From Symbiodinium natans (Eukaryota; Sar; Dinophyceae; Suessiales; Symbiodiniaceae), in the NCBI GenBank assembly GCA_905221605.1, contig CAJNDS010002441.1, positions 1-47,500 of the forward strand: a stretch of 47,500 bases of DNA. The letters run 5' to 3'. Position numbers and translations under genes: made by a program. Under the pieces are notes generated by a model that ran no database searches, was not told where the DNA came from, and saw nothing but the letters and a program-made list of their open reading frames with translations. Below are positions 30,629 through 39,983 of this stretch, piece after piece. Position 1 is the first letter of the stretch, and each line of letters opens with the position of its first letter.

Positions 30629-30810
30629 AACGCGAACCCTGCGGTCCCGTCAGCCTAAGACCCCCATCGCAAAGCCCAATACCCTGTGAATCCTGGCCGT
30701 AAACCCTAAACAGCCCTATCGGCCTCCTCGTCCCCCCCCCCCCCGTCCTTCAGACGGGCGTTTGGAGTTCTTACATTGACATGCTGAGTACTTAACATTG
30801 AACCTTGCAG

Positions 30811-30888
30811 GAGCTGTCAACCAGCAAAGAGACGCCCAGCCCCACTCTCAATCGCAAAGCGCCTTGGCCACAGATGAACACAGTGTAG
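30811..30888 (+). other. Exon-like island with strong acceptor
   Basis: TACTTAACATTGAACCTTGCAG ends at 30810, giving a branch-like CTTAAC, a T-rich stretch and CAG. The following frame (ELSTSKETPSPTLNRKAPWP and a little more) has 25 codons, with a possible donor GT at 30883 (AACAGTGTAG). Best splice context among the islands. Confidence 0.38.
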
Positions 30889-30948
30889 GGTTCAGAGTTT
30901 GAGGGGACGACTGCGGAGCTCTTGGCCCCTGGCAGAACAATTCGCGAG

Positions 30949-31030
30949 TTTAGGGTTTAGGGTTTAGGGTTTAGGGTTTAGGGTTTAGGGTTTAGGGTTT
31001 AGGGTTTAGGGTTTAGGGTTTAGGGGTTAG
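30949..31030 (+). repeat. TTTAGGG array, about 11 units
   Basis: Starts with GCGAGTTTAGGG, where GT coincides with the end of the unique segment. Confidence 0.95.
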
Positions 31031-31049
31031 GGGTTAGGGCGATTTGTGA

Positions 31050-31137
31050 TTTTATGACGTAGACGTAGATCCGCCATCTTTCCTGCACGCCCTCCTGCCT
31101 CAGGTTCCTCAAGTGGCCGAACCATTAGCAACCACTA
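31050..31137 (+). other. Exon-like island, protein-like frame
   Basis: A 29-codon frame (DVDVDPPSFLHALLPQVPQV is part) lies between a TTTAGGG array and a TA microsatellite (31138-31213). Unrecognised. Confidence 0.27.
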
Positions 31138-31213
31138 TCTATATATATATATATACATATATAGATATATATATATATATAACTAAATAAGTATACATAT
31201 ATATATATATATG
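31138..31213. repeat. TA microsatellite
   Basis: Imperfect TA/CATA run. Confidence 0.93.
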
Positions 31214-31486
31214 TATACATATATCTGGGAAATGCACCAGGGCTATTTCTCAGAGTCAGTTGTATGTTTTTTTGTTGCCACGTCTCTTTTGATTGCACTA
31301 CTGTTCACTGTAGGTAGTTCCACAGAAGCAATTCTTGGAATTGCTGAAGTAGGTCTCGGGTTGTGCTGAGGTGCATGTTCACTCTGTTTTTTGGCAGGAG
31401 CCAATTTTTCTGTATTAGGCTCCCTTTTCACCCCCCCCCCCGGCCCCCCTTGAACCAACAACCCTAAACCCGCCTAAACCCTTTTT

Positions 31487-31592
31487 GATTCCGATCTCCC
31501 GGGCCACGTCATGGTTGAGTTCGGCGTTTGGCTTTGCTTTGACACGGGGGGGGTCTGGTGGGTGAAGTTTACCTGTACCCTCCGTCACCTAT
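31487..31592 (+). other. Exon-like island, protein-like frame
   Basis: A frame of about 35 codons beginning DSDLPGHVMVEFGVWLCFDT follows a short CCCTAAA region and ends at CCCTGAA repeats. It includes a short G run (31546-31552). Unrecognised. Confidence 0.25.
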
Positions 31593-31708
31593 ACTCTGAA
31601 CCCTGAACCCTAAACCCTAAACCCTAAACCCTAAACCCTGAACCCTATATACTATAAACCCCAAGCCCTAAACCTCACGCCCAAAAACCCTACACCCCGT
31701 GTCACCTA

Positions 31709-31818
31709 TACCTAGGACCCAGAGTAGGCCCTTATTCCCCCCCTCTTTCAGGGTTTCGGTTCCCCTTAGAACCCCTACTAAACCATAAAGGGGCGCCCTT
31801 TCAATTCCTAGGCTACTC
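31709..31818. repeat. Foldback family J, full copy
   Basis: CCTAGGACCCAGAGTAGGCC at the left pairs imperfectly with the right end TTCCTAGGCTACTCC. Internal GGTTCCCCTTAGAACCCC and AAAGGGGCGCCCTTT are typical of the family. Confidence 0.7.
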
Positions 31819-32123
31819 CTAAACCCTAAACCCTAAACCCTAAACCCTAAACCCTAAACCCTAAACCCTAAACCCTAAACAGGGTACTCTGAACCCTGGA
31901 CCTTAAACTTAAACCCGAGCCTTGCGGCAGCGAGTCTCGATTCTAAGGCTGGCGCCTTGTCCGAACCGGTGGCTTCTTTCAGGGGAAGTGGGGGTTTAGG
32001 GTTAGGGGCTTATATGGGGTTTAGGGGTTGGGGGCTTGAGGTTTAGGGGTTGGGGTTTGGGCTTTGCGCTTGAGGGGGGTTAGGGGTTTAGGGTTGAGTG
32101 TTGAGGGTTTAGTTCATTCTTTG

Positions 32124-32345
32124 AGCCATCCGAAACCAGCACATGCCCTGGAAGCCCTCAACAAGTGCCCGAGTGTGGGATCGTGGGGCACCTTACACCA
32201 CTCCCTCCCCGGGTTCCTGATCATCAGGCACATGGGCAGGCAGGACTGGGGCGAAGTATACCCGAACCCCGAAACGCAGAAAGGCCCTAAAGTAGCACCT
32301 GTTCTACAACCCGACGTCCTCATGGTTCCTGTAGAAACCTTGTGA
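32124..32345 (+). other. Exon-like region, longer open frame, unrecognised
   Basis: A frame open from upstream telomeric sequence covers a 220-bp unique stretch to a stop at 32343. The unique part reads in places ALEALNKCPSVGSWGTLHHS and FLIIRHMGRQDWGEVYPNP. It has a folded-protein composition in the first half and is less convincing after NPETQKG. No family is recognised. Confidence 0.33.
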
Positions 32346-32989
32346 ACTTCAAGCCCTTGAGACTAAACCCCAAGCCCTCTAAACCTCAGCCCTAAGCCCT
32401 GAACCCAGCTGGGCGGTCGACAGTAGGGCTTAGGGTTTAGGGTTTAGGGTTTAGGAGCCCAAAAGTACCACCCTGTACACAACCCCCCCCCCCCCCCGCC
32501 CCCCCCGACTCAACTGCGCCCTGTTTGTTGAGCTGTTGCTTTCCTACAAAACCCTACGCCCCAAACCCTAAACCTAAGCCCTAAGCCCTAAACCCTAAAG
32601 CCTAAACCCTAAAAGCAAAGTTTGGGGGGGCAAAGGAGGGTCTGGGGAGATGTAGACTCTGCGGGTTTACATCGTTGACCAGAAATGCAAGCTTTAGGGT
32701 TTAGGGTTTAGGGTTTAGGGTTCAGGGTTTTGAAGTCTTTAACTTAAGGTTTAGGGTTGACAAGGGCTCTTCAGGGGTTCTCATGTGCCAGATACAGCGT
32801 TCGCGGCCCTTGTCTGCAGAACAGGGCTCTGCGGTTGGGGTTCAGGTGTACGAACCCTAAATCCTAAACCCGAAATCCGAAACCCTAAGTCCTAAACCCT
32901 AAATCCTGAACCCCGAATCCTAAACCCTAAACCCATAAGCCCTACCCTGCAGGTTTGTTCTTGCGCTTCTGTCATCTTGACTGAGGCAG

Positions 32990-33032
32990 CTGTCTCGAGC
33001 TGCTGAGCTTCTTGGCCAAGGCTGCCTGGGAC
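32990..33032 (+). other. Possible micro-exon (43 nt)
   Basis: An acceptor-like CATCTTGACTGAGGCAG (with CTGAC/CTTGAC) ends at 32989, and a GT donor with TTTAGG repeats follows at 33033. The in-between frame reads CLELLSFLAKAAWD. Very short; suggestive only. Confidence 0.22.
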
Positions 33033-33198
33033 GTGGGGTTAGGGGTTTAGGGGTTTAGGGTTGAGGGTTTAGGGTTTTGGTTGAGGCCTTCCCTATCAAG
33101 GCAGAATCAGAAAGGAATCTGTAGAAGAGAGGGTCTCGCGGTCTGCCCTACACCCTACACCCTAAACCCTACAGGTTTTTGGGTTGAGGGTTGAAACA

Positions 33199-33268
33199 AC
33201 GCAGGAACTACAGGGCCGGAAGAAGTTGCCAGGCACAGGGCTCCCGGCCAAAGATCATGGCTTACAGG
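33199..33268 (+). other. Exon-like island, short frame
   Basis: AACAACGCAG precedes a 23-codon frame (ELQGRKKLPGTGLPAKDHGL). Surrounded by decayed telomeric units. Low weight. Confidence 0.22.
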
Positions 33269-33294
33269 GGCTTATAGGGTTTGATTCATGAACT

Positions 33295-33395
33295 AAACCC
33301 TAAACCCTAACCTAGACCCTAAACCCTAAACCCTAAACCCTAAACCCTAAACCCTAAACCCTAAACCCTAAACCCTAAACCCTAAACCTTAAACT
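33295..33395 (-). repeat. CCCTAAA array, about 13 units
   Basis: Faces a short TTTAGGG array at 33507-33537 across the island at 33405-33475. Confidence 0.96.
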
Positions 33396-33404
33396 CTGAC
33401 TCTA

Positions 33405-33475
33405 CTAAACCCGATGCCAGGACGAGCAGGTGCTGGAGGATCTTGCCGCCTTGAGGTCGCGTCCTTGGAGTTTAG
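33405..33475 (+). other. Exon-like island between inverted telomeric arrays
   Basis: CTGACTCTACTAAACCCGATGCCAG is acceptor-like and is followed by a frame reading DEQVLEDLAALRSRPWS before the G-strand array. Acidic helix composition; unrecognised. Confidence 0.28.
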
Positions 33476-33540
33476 GAGACCAGGGCTCAGGGTATAGGGG
33501 TACAGGATTTAGGGTTTAGGGTTTAGGGTTTAGGGTTCGG

Positions 33541-33632
33541 GGGTCGTATATACTTGGGCCTTGAGAGGTTGTGAAGTTGAGAGGTTCCTATCTTGTCGCT
33601 TTAGGGCTCAAGGAATGGTACGTGGACTCTTA
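33541..33632. repeat. Foldback family A, degenerate copy
   Basis: TATACTTGGGCCTTGAGAGG and GGTACGTGGACTCTTATAGG match the inner and right parts of the family A element at 28190. Confidence 0.55.
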
Positions 33633-33719
33633 TAGGATTTAGGGTTTGTAGGTGCGCTACCACCCAAATGGAGTTGCTTCGGGGGTGTCCAGCGCCTTCA
33701 ACTCTCAACCCTACACCGC

Positions 33720-34205
33720 CCAACCCTAAACCCTAATCCTTAATCCCTTAAACTTAAGCCCTGAACCCGTAAACCTGAATCCCTAAGCCTTATCCTTAAA
33801 CCCTAAGCCTTGAACCCTAAGCCCTTGACCTTCATCATCCAAGCCTAAACCCTGGACCCTTAAACCCCAACACCCTTTACCCAATAAACCCTAAACCCTG
33901 CAACTCTAAAATCTGAAACCCTAAATCCTCACGATCAAACTTAAACCCTGAACCTTGAGCCCTTGGGCCTTATTCCCTAAGACCCTACACCCCAAAAAAG
34001 CCTAATACCCTAATGCCCTAGTACCCTCATACCCTAACACCCCTACACCCTATAAACCCTAAACCCTATAAACCCTAATCCTAGAAACCCTAAACCCTAA
34101 ACCCGAAACCCTAAACCCTAAACCCTAAACCCTAAACCCTAAACCCTAAACCCTAAACCCTAAACCCTAGACCCTAAACCCTAAACCCTAAACCCTAAAC
34201 CCTAC
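33720..34205 (-). repeat. Decayed then regular CCCTAAA array
   Basis: Irregular units (CCTTAAA, CCCTGAA, ATACCCTAA) to about 34080 pass into about 16 nearly perfect units. The gradient from decayed to perfect suggests growth at one end. Confidence 0.9.
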
Positions 34206-34230
34206 CTATAAACCCTGAAAAAACAGGGTG

Positions 34231-34310
34231 CGGGCATCCCAGGCCTGGCCAGACGATCCCCGAGAATGGCTTCGTCAAGACAGCTCGCTGCGTGCTGGGA
34301 GGGTTTTCGT
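34231..34310 (+). other. Exon-like island between inverted telomeric arrays
   Basis: AAAAAACAG and GCATCCCAG are acceptor candidates. The frame reads ASQAWPDDPREWLRQDSSLR in part and reaches a G-strand array whose start gives GT (GCAAGTAGGG). The antisense strand also has an open frame. Unrecognised. Confidence 0.28.
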
Positions 34311-34768
34311 TTGCGTAGCTGCAAGTAGGGTTCAGGGTTCAGAGTTCAGGGTTTAGGGTTTAGGGCTTAGGGTTTAGGGTTTAGGGTTTATTTTGGTTTA
34401 GGGTTCAGGGTTTGTGGTTTAGGGTTGATTAATAAAGTGCGGTTGTTAGAAGCTCTCGCACCGTGTGAAACAAGGTTGTACCCGGCTACCCATAAGTAGG
34501 GTTTCGAGGACTCCCCCCCCCCCCCCGGGGAGTTGCGCCCACCTATAGCGAGAGATGCCAAGTTATGCTGCTCTTGAACCCGCTAGGTACTGTCGCGGGC
34601 CTCAGGAGAAGCGGGTGATGCATAGGGCTTAGGCATCACCAGTTCATAGGCCTTGAATTAGGACAGGAGAGAATAGAACCCTTCCCTTGCAGTCAGTCGA
34701 CCATAAACCCTAAAGCGTGCGCGCGAGCGTAGCAATCCGGGAGAAAATGAGGAGGTGTTGTCTCGTAA

Positions 34769-35155
34769 GTGGCTCACGATGCTTTAGATGCGTTCTGTCC
34801 TGGCGGAGTCATCTTGGTGATCCACCCGACCAACAACAAGATCAATGAGACGATAGCGTTTCTGGATGAGGTGGTTATCCCAGCCCTTATCCCCTACTGT
34901 ATAGGAACCCCTTTAAGGCCCAAGAATATACTATATGGGTACATGGACCCTTTGGGTATGTCACTGCTAGATCTGCGTTGCGCGGCCGTTGCGGTGAATG
35001 GGGAGATGTCTCCGGAGGTTGCCTCGTCGTTGTGTGAACCTCATGACGATTGCCTGGAGATCGCTATTGGGACTAGCGTTCTTGAAGCGAGCATAACCAT
35101 CGATGGTGTCGTGGTGGTGATGGACCCTTGCCTGATCGGGGCAGCGGAACCCTAA
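34769..35155 (+). CDS. Superfamily 2 (DExH-type) helicase C-terminal fragment
   Basis: The 128-codon frame starts after a stop at 34766 with no ATG; the first codon is GTG, so this is probably an exon, perhaps from 34788 (GCTTTAG acceptor). Early residues GGVILVIHPTNNKINETIAF fit the first strand and helix of the second RecA-like domain. Late residues EIAIGTSVLEASITIDGVVV, followed by VMDPCL, match motif V of DEAH-box and viral DExH RNA helicases (typical form: T-N-x-A-E-T-S-x-T-I-D-G). The frame then enters a CCCTAAA array before motif VI (QRxGRxGR). Motifs I-III should lie upstream but were not found. In the middle (codons ~43-63; 34896-34957) the DNA is half of a family A foldback element, read in frame as PLRPKNILYGYMDP and absent from helicases. 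No intron with GT-AG ends that keeps frame was found around it. Likely an exon or pseudogene fragment; cellular DEAH helicase favoured, RNA-virus helicase possible. Confidence 0.62.
   Translation: MAHDALDAFCPGGVILVIHPTNNKINETIAFLDEVVIPALIPYCIGTPLRPKNILYGYMDPLGMSLLDLRCAAVAVNGEMSPEVASSLCEPHDDCLEIAIGTSVLEASITIDGVVVVMDPCLIGAAEP
34896..34957. repeat. Foldback family A, half-element inside the helicase frame
   Basis: CTGTATAGGAACCCCTTTAA followed by GGCCCAAG...GGGTACATGGACCCTTTGG is close to the reverse complement of the left half of the element at 28190-28249. The opposite end of the element is poorly preserved upstream. Confidence 0.88.
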
Positions 35156-35533
35156 ACCCTAAACCCTAAACCCTAAACCCTAACCCTAAACCCCAAACCC
35201 CAAACCCCAAAACCCCAGGTTGGGGGATGTCACAGGGCTCCTACACTTCTCACACCTTCCTGGACCCTCAAACCTCAAAGCCCTGCCCCCAAGAGCTGCG
35301 AGTTAGGGTTTAGGGTTTAGGGTTTAGGGTTTAGGGTTTAGGGTATTTAGGGAGAGTTTAAAGAAGCATCATTCAACAAGCAGACAAGGAGGGAAAGTAC
35401 AAATGCAGCCCGTTTACGCCCTGTATAACCTAAACTCGATGCCTTAAGCCACATTTATCCCCAAAACCCTCTGAACCCTATAAACCCTTAAGCCCAAATT
35501 CACCTCAAACCCTCAGAGCTCACAACGCAGCCC

Positions 35534-35750
35534 CAAGGTTCATGGGTACATACATACCTTAAGTAAGGTTATAAGCTATAACCAAAGTTACCCTACTTCT
35601 ACCCCTACTTAGAGGATCAGGGGACTGAGTAAGTAGGGTTATAATTAGGGCAACTACAGTGACAATTACTTCTAAACCCCAATTCGGGTACTTACAACCC
35701 TACTGACTAAGTCCCATGATCCGCCAAGTACTTGTAAGCAACCATGAACC
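35534..35750. repeat. Foldback family B, interrupted by family C
   Basis: CAAGGTTCATGGGTACATAC and GTAAGCAACCATGAACC are family B ends. A complete family C element (35605-35730) sits between them, so B was present first. Confidence 0.75.
35605..35730. repeat. Foldback family C, copy 3 (nested)
   Basis: CTTAGAGGATCAGGGGACTG and CTAAGTCCCATGATCCGCC are the ends; AAGTAGGGTTATAA / TTACAACCCTACT continue the stem. The middle CCCCAATTCGGGTACTTA is shared with 24657-24778. Confidence 0.9.
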
Positions 35751-35834
35751 AAAGGCTCCATGTACCCTTATAGTAGATACCTAGGCCTTAAGGTACCCTT
35801 ATAGGAACCCCTTTAAGGCCTCTAGGGTGGACCA
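35750..35834. repeat. Foldback family A, degenerate copy
   Basis: CAAAGGCTCCATGTACCC and the inner part TAGGAACCCCTTTAAGGCC are family A. The right end is eroded (GGGTGGACCATGAACC). Confidence 0.65.
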
Positions 35835-35837
35835 TGA

Positions 35838-35945
35838 ACCTCCCAGAGGACCATCCTCGCTGTGCCTTGCGCGACTCTGGCAGACCCCGTGCGCCTCACG
35901 GGCAGCCTCCGCTGTCTGGGTTCATGGGACGCAGAAGTTTTTGGC
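35838..35945 (+). other. Exon-like island, protein-like frame
   Basis: From CTCCCAG a frame of about 34 codons is open (ILAVPCATLADPVRLTGSLR, then CLGSWDAEVFGG) up to a TTTAGGG array. It follows the helicase segment by about 700 bp, but I see no helicase motif in it. Confidence 0.28.
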
Positions 35946-36262
35946 GGTTTCGGGTTTAGGGTTTAGGGTTTAGGGTTTAGGGTTTAGGGTCTAGGGTCTA
36001 GGGTGTAGGGTTTAGGGTTTAAGTTTTTTTCTGGTGCTCTTGGCACTTGGGGTTTGTGAGTTCATGGCTTCCAGAGTTTAATCTAAGGCTCTTGAGGTTT
36101 GCGGCTTAGGGGCCCGAGGTTGTGGATGTTTGGGGCTCCTGGGGCTTAGGGCCGCGGATCTTTAAGGTTTATGGAGTCCTATGGTGTTAGGGTTTTAGGG
36201 TTTTAGGGTTTGGGGTTTGGGTTAAAGCAAGTAAGGATAGGGGAGATGAGTTCTCCTGGATT

Positions 36263-36433
36263 TATATCTAGGGGTAGTTTCATGGGGGCACTTAATACGG
36301 TCCCTTACCCTCTTTAAAGGGTTCTGATGTATGGGCCCTTGGATTTATATCGGGTATATAAGGGGTCTTTAAGGGGTCGCCTTTTAAGGGCGCATACTAA
36401 GGGACCATGTAACTACCCTTAGATGGGATTTAT
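36263..36433. repeat. Foldback family K, full copy
   Basis: ATCTAGGGGTAGTTTCATGG at the left and CCATGTAACTACCCTTAGAT at the right are inverted ends about 170 bp apart. The right half matches 2028-2085. Confidence 0.82.
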
Positions 36434-36544
36434 CATAGGACTCTACCTCGGACCCTTAAGGGTACACCCTTGGGTTTGGGGGCCCTATAGCCCACCCAAA
36501 GAAGGAACTACATGAGAGCCTGCAATTAGGGATTGGCGCTATAA

Positions 36545-36640
36545 GCCCCGAACCCGAAACCCTAAACCCCAAACCCCAAACCCTAAACCCCAAACCCTAA
36601 ACCCTAAACCCCAAACCCTAAACCCCAAACCCTAAACCCC
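36545..36640 (-). repeat. Mixed CCCTAAA/CCCCAAA array
   Basis: Units alternate between CCCTAAA and CCCCAAA, partly as a two-unit repeat. Confidence 0.93.
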
Positions 36641-36642
36641 AA

Positions 36643-36720
36643 AAAGGCACGATTCTCTACAGCGACCGGCAGCCCCCTGGCTGGCACATGGAGAGGTTCC
36701 CGCGCAAGCCCTTGAAGGTT
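36643..36720 (+). other. Exon-like island between inverted telomeric arrays
   Basis: A 26-codon frame includes ILYSDRQPPGWHMERFPRKP. A donor-like TTGAAGGTTGTTGGGG sits at the right edge just before the TTTAGGG array. One of the clearer protein-like islands; unrecognised. Confidence 0.35.
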
Positions 36721-37099
36721 GTTGGGGTTTAGGGTTTAGGGTTTAGGGTTTAGGGTTTAGGGTTTAGGGTTCAGGGCTTAGGGCTTAGGGCTTAGGGCTT
36801 AGGGTTTTAGGGTTTCGGGTCTATAGGTTTTGGGTTCAGGGCTTCGAATCAGGAATATAAGGTACTAAGTTCACGAATTCCCCACTTAGGAACTAAATTT
36901 TTGTTCTCATGAGGCAGGGCTGAAGGGCGAGCTAAAGAAACTCTAAAACCCGAAACCCCCTAGAACCCCTGAAGCCCCCTAAAGCACCCTAAACTCCTAA
37001 ACCAACCTCCCCAAATTGTGTAGGCGTATGACCTGCAAGGCTGCGACTTTAGAGGTGTTTTCTTGGAGTAGCCCTGCACCTTACAAATAAGTGTTTGCT

Positions 37100-37224
37100 T
37101 TGAGGTTCATGGGTGTTTACAAGTAGGGTTATTAGAAAAAGCTTGAAATAAGGTTATACATTGTTATAAATTCAGATACCTTACTTCTAACCCTACTTAT
37201 GACTACCCATGAACCTCCAAGTAG
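37100..37224. repeat. Foldback family B, copy
   Basis: TTGAGGTTCATGGGTGTTTA and ACTACCCATGAACCTCCAAG are inverted ends, with AAGTAGGGTTA/TAACCCTACTT inward. Confidence 0.88.
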
Positions 37225-38370
37225 GGTTTAGGGATGGACCTCACAGATGAGGTGGATTCCCGTTCCTAGGAGGTATGTAAAGGTTGCTTGAGAAGTTTCA
37301 TGGGTGGCCCTAAACCTAAACCCGAAACCCTAGACCGGTTAGGGGGCGGAACCATTGCCCTTATTTATTTATGGCTTATTCTTGGGTCTAGTTCATGTGA
37401 ATCACAGAAGGGGGGAGGGCTGTTCTCGACGCGTCACGTCTTAGGCAGTTAGGGTTCAGGGTTTAGGGCTGCAGCCCTTTTTGCAGCCCTAGGCGCAGAC
37501 GGTATGGCACGACCATCGTCAAAGCACTGGACACTTGCACATGACCAGGGGCCTGCTTGGAGGTTTACTTGGATTGCAGTAATGTTGGACCCTCTTTGGT
37601 GTGAGGGGCTTTAGGGTTGAGGGTTTAGGGTTACAGTCGAGGCTGATTGTTTCCCTCTTTACACAGTCCCGGGTTTTATGGTTTAGTAGGGTGCGGTCCT
37701 GTATTTTAGACGCGGACAGAGAAGCCCCCCAAATTGATTCTAAAGACTCGATCAGTGTTAGGGATCCTTTTTACTTTTTGGGTTATGGGCTTTCTTACAT
37801 ATAAGCAAAAAGGATCCTTTTTTCTTCGTAGGGGAACAGGGATTAAGGACACACCACACGAACCATTCTTGGGACACCCGGAAGGTTTGACTCAATAGAG
37901 GATCCCACTGGGCACCCCCAAACAGTCACGGTGTTTTGAAAAGCCAGACGAACTTGACTTTATAGAGCCCCTCTTTAGCAGGGTCCCACAGTAGTGTTGG
38001 GGGTTTTAAGATTTAGGGTTTAGGGTTTAGGCTTCCCTAAATTTAAACATCTTGAAGCCCTAGAAGCCCGACAAAGCCTGTGGTGAACCTTATTTGCGTT
38101 GGATGCTCTGCGTCTTCCCCGCACACCTGCAAGAGGTGTACCTTAAGTTGTTGGCAACCCTATATAAACCCTAAACCCAAAACCCTAACCCAAGTACCTT
38201 CAATTTCTTTAGGGGGGGGGTCGGGGTAAGGGGGATTGTTATGGATCCCGCCGACGCCCAAAACGGCATATTCACACACGAAGCCCTGAACCCTAAGTGT
38301 CTCAGACTACATAGATTTCTGATTGAAACCCTAGACCCCTAAACCCTAAAACCCTAAATACCATCTTACC
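37225..38370. other. Mostly unassigned; small inverted repeat at 37755-37825
   Basis: AGGGATCCTTTTTACTTTTT and AAAAAGGATCCTTTTTT are inverted around 37755-37825. The rest is unique sequence with single heptamers and no convincing gene. Confidence 0.4.
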
Positions 38371-38492
38371 CAAAGGCTCCAATGTACTTCCTTATTAGGT
38401 ATAGGGGATTCTAGTATACTACCCCAAAAACCCTAAACCCTAAACCCTAAACCCTGAACCCCAAAAAGGTACTACAAAGGAGCCCTTGGGTA
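38371..38492. repeat. Foldback family A-like element with CCCTAAA array inside
   Basis: ACCCAAAGGCTCC and GGAGCCCTTGGGT are inverted ends (one mismatch). Four or five CCCTAAA units lie between them, as in the copy at 28190. Confidence 0.75.
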
Positions 38493-38501
38493 GGTCACAC
38501 G

Positions 38502-38570
38502 CTGTTGAGCCGAAGTGCCAAGGAGCTCATGGACAAGAAGCTCAACAAAATCTGGGGCAGCTTGCCTATT
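38502..38570 (+). other. Exon-like island between foldback element and TTTAGGG array
   Basis: A 23-codon frame reads LLSRSAKELMDKKLNKIWGS. A GC donor is possible just before the array (CTTGCCTATT), a class dinoflagellates use. Helical and lysine-rich; unrecognised. Confidence 0.32.
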
Positions 38571-38641
38571 AGGGTTTAGGGTTTAGGGTTTAGGGTTTAG
38601 GGTTTAGGGTTTAGGGTTTAGGGTTTGGGGACTCAAGGATT

Positions 38642-38756
38642 TCCTAGGTGGGATTCGGGAGACCCTTCAAAGGGGACCCCTTCTCAACCTTATATAAGGG
38701 GGGACCTTATTGAGAGGGTCTTTATGCCCAAGGGTCCCCCTAATCCTACCTCCTAG
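38642..38756. repeat. Foldback family H, copy 2
   Basis: CCTAGGTGGGATTCGGGAGA and CCCCCTAATCCTACCTCCTAGG are inverted ends; the middle folds again around AACCTTATATAAGGGGGG. Confidence 0.88.
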
Positions 38757-39026
38757 GATTAGATCTTCAGTGTGTGTATTTTGTTGGCTTGGGGCTGACG
38801 ATTTTTCACGGCACAGGCTTACTTTGTATTTAGTCCAGGTTTTAGGATTTCGGGTTTCAGTTTAAGGGCCTGTGCGTAAACCGATATCGTGGGGCCTGAA
38901 TGCCATATGTTGCAGTATCTATTCTGAGAATCAGAATTTTGTGCCATGCCTGGATGAGCCGCGTCAGCCTGAAGCCGTGTAGCCGAACTGCGCAATCGTC
39001 CACGTTGACAAAGACTGGAGTCGGGG

Positions 39027-39158
39027 GTGGGGTTTAGGGTTTAGGGTTTAGGGTTTAGGGTTTAGGGTTTTAGGGTTTAGGGTTTAGGGTTTAGGGTTTA
39101 GGGTTTAGGGTTTAGGGTTTAGGGTTTACGGTTTAGGGTTTAGGGTTTAGGGTTTAGG
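39027..39158 (+). repeat. TTTAGGG array, about 18 units
   Basis: Nearly perfect, with one TTTTAGGG and one TTTACGG unit. A 19-base G tract follows at 39182. Confidence 0.96.
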
Positions 39159-39229
39159 TATCGTTCATAGTTCATACTTATGGGGGGGGGGGGGGGGGGG
39201 AGAGGGAGAGGGAGGTGGAGGGCTAGGGG

Positions 39230-39420
39230 AAGCGTGCTCAGGCTCAGGGCTTACGACCAGACAAAACGAAGTTTTTTGGATATAGCCACGCTGAACCAGA
39301 GGTGCCTCCATTTCTTGCTTGTAGCAAATTACCCATGAAGCTCCAAAGCAGTAGTTGTCACGGAAACATCGCCACCACCGCGACCATCCCGTGCAAGCTC
39401 CAAACCCCTTCAAGGCAGCT
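39230..39420. other. Possible exon, strand undecided
   Basis: Both strands keep long frames here: plus, about 60 codons (PDKTKFFGYSHAEPEVPPFL is part); minus, about 55 codons (CFRDNYCFGASWVICYKQEM is part). The stretch lacks telomeric units. I cannot choose a strand or family. Confidence 0.25.
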
Positions 39421-39599
39421 AGCTTTGTAGATCAGATGGAAAGAGGGACTCTCAGGGTTTCGGGCATAGGGGCTGTCTCTAGTTAGGAGCCCTTTTGCCC
39501 ACAGGCCCTTGCAGACCTAAACCCTACACCCTCAACCCCGCAACCCTAAACCCCGCAACCCCACACCTAAGCCCCCAACCCTAAACCTGACTCGCAGGT

Positions 39600-39695
39600 T
39601 ACATCGATGGAGCTTACTTCCGGGCAGCTCAGCTCTTTCGAGTTCTTCAACCCCCCCGCTCCCCGCCCTCTTCCTTCGCCCGCCCGGCCTTCTAG
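39600..39695 (+). other. Exon-like island with good acceptor
   Basis: CCTAAACCTGACTCGCAG ends at 39597, with a CTGAC branch-like motif. The following frame reads YIDGAYFRAAQLFRVLQPPR and turns Pro/Ser-rich before a stop at 39693. A microsatellite follows. No family is recognised. Confidence 0.37.
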
Positions 39696-39983
39696 CACAT
39701 TTATAGACACCCACATGCATATTGTATATACCTACACATATATATATATATATACATATGTATTTGTTTCATTTTTGTGTTTTTATGCACACAAACCGGG
39801 CTCCTGGATGCATGTATGTTTGTGCAAGACTCATATAGACATAGTCCTCTGCGTAAAGATATTCAGTATTCATGCCATGCAGCTCAACAAGCGCAGTTGC
39901 CAAGCAGCCTCTTGAAATTGAATCGATGCTTCGCGTGAGAATCCTCTGCGCACTGTAGGGCTGGACAGCCGCAGCCAGGGTTC

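Noticed and set aside
31243-31461. Minus-strand 72-codon frame rich in Pro, Lys and Ser
   Set aside because: No ATG start, begins in a C/G run and has low-complexity composition; kept out of the feature list.
34871-34970. A 100-nt GT-AG intron in the helicase segment
   Set aside because: Removing it would put the downstream helicase motif V out of frame; the unspliced frame is the one that matches the family.
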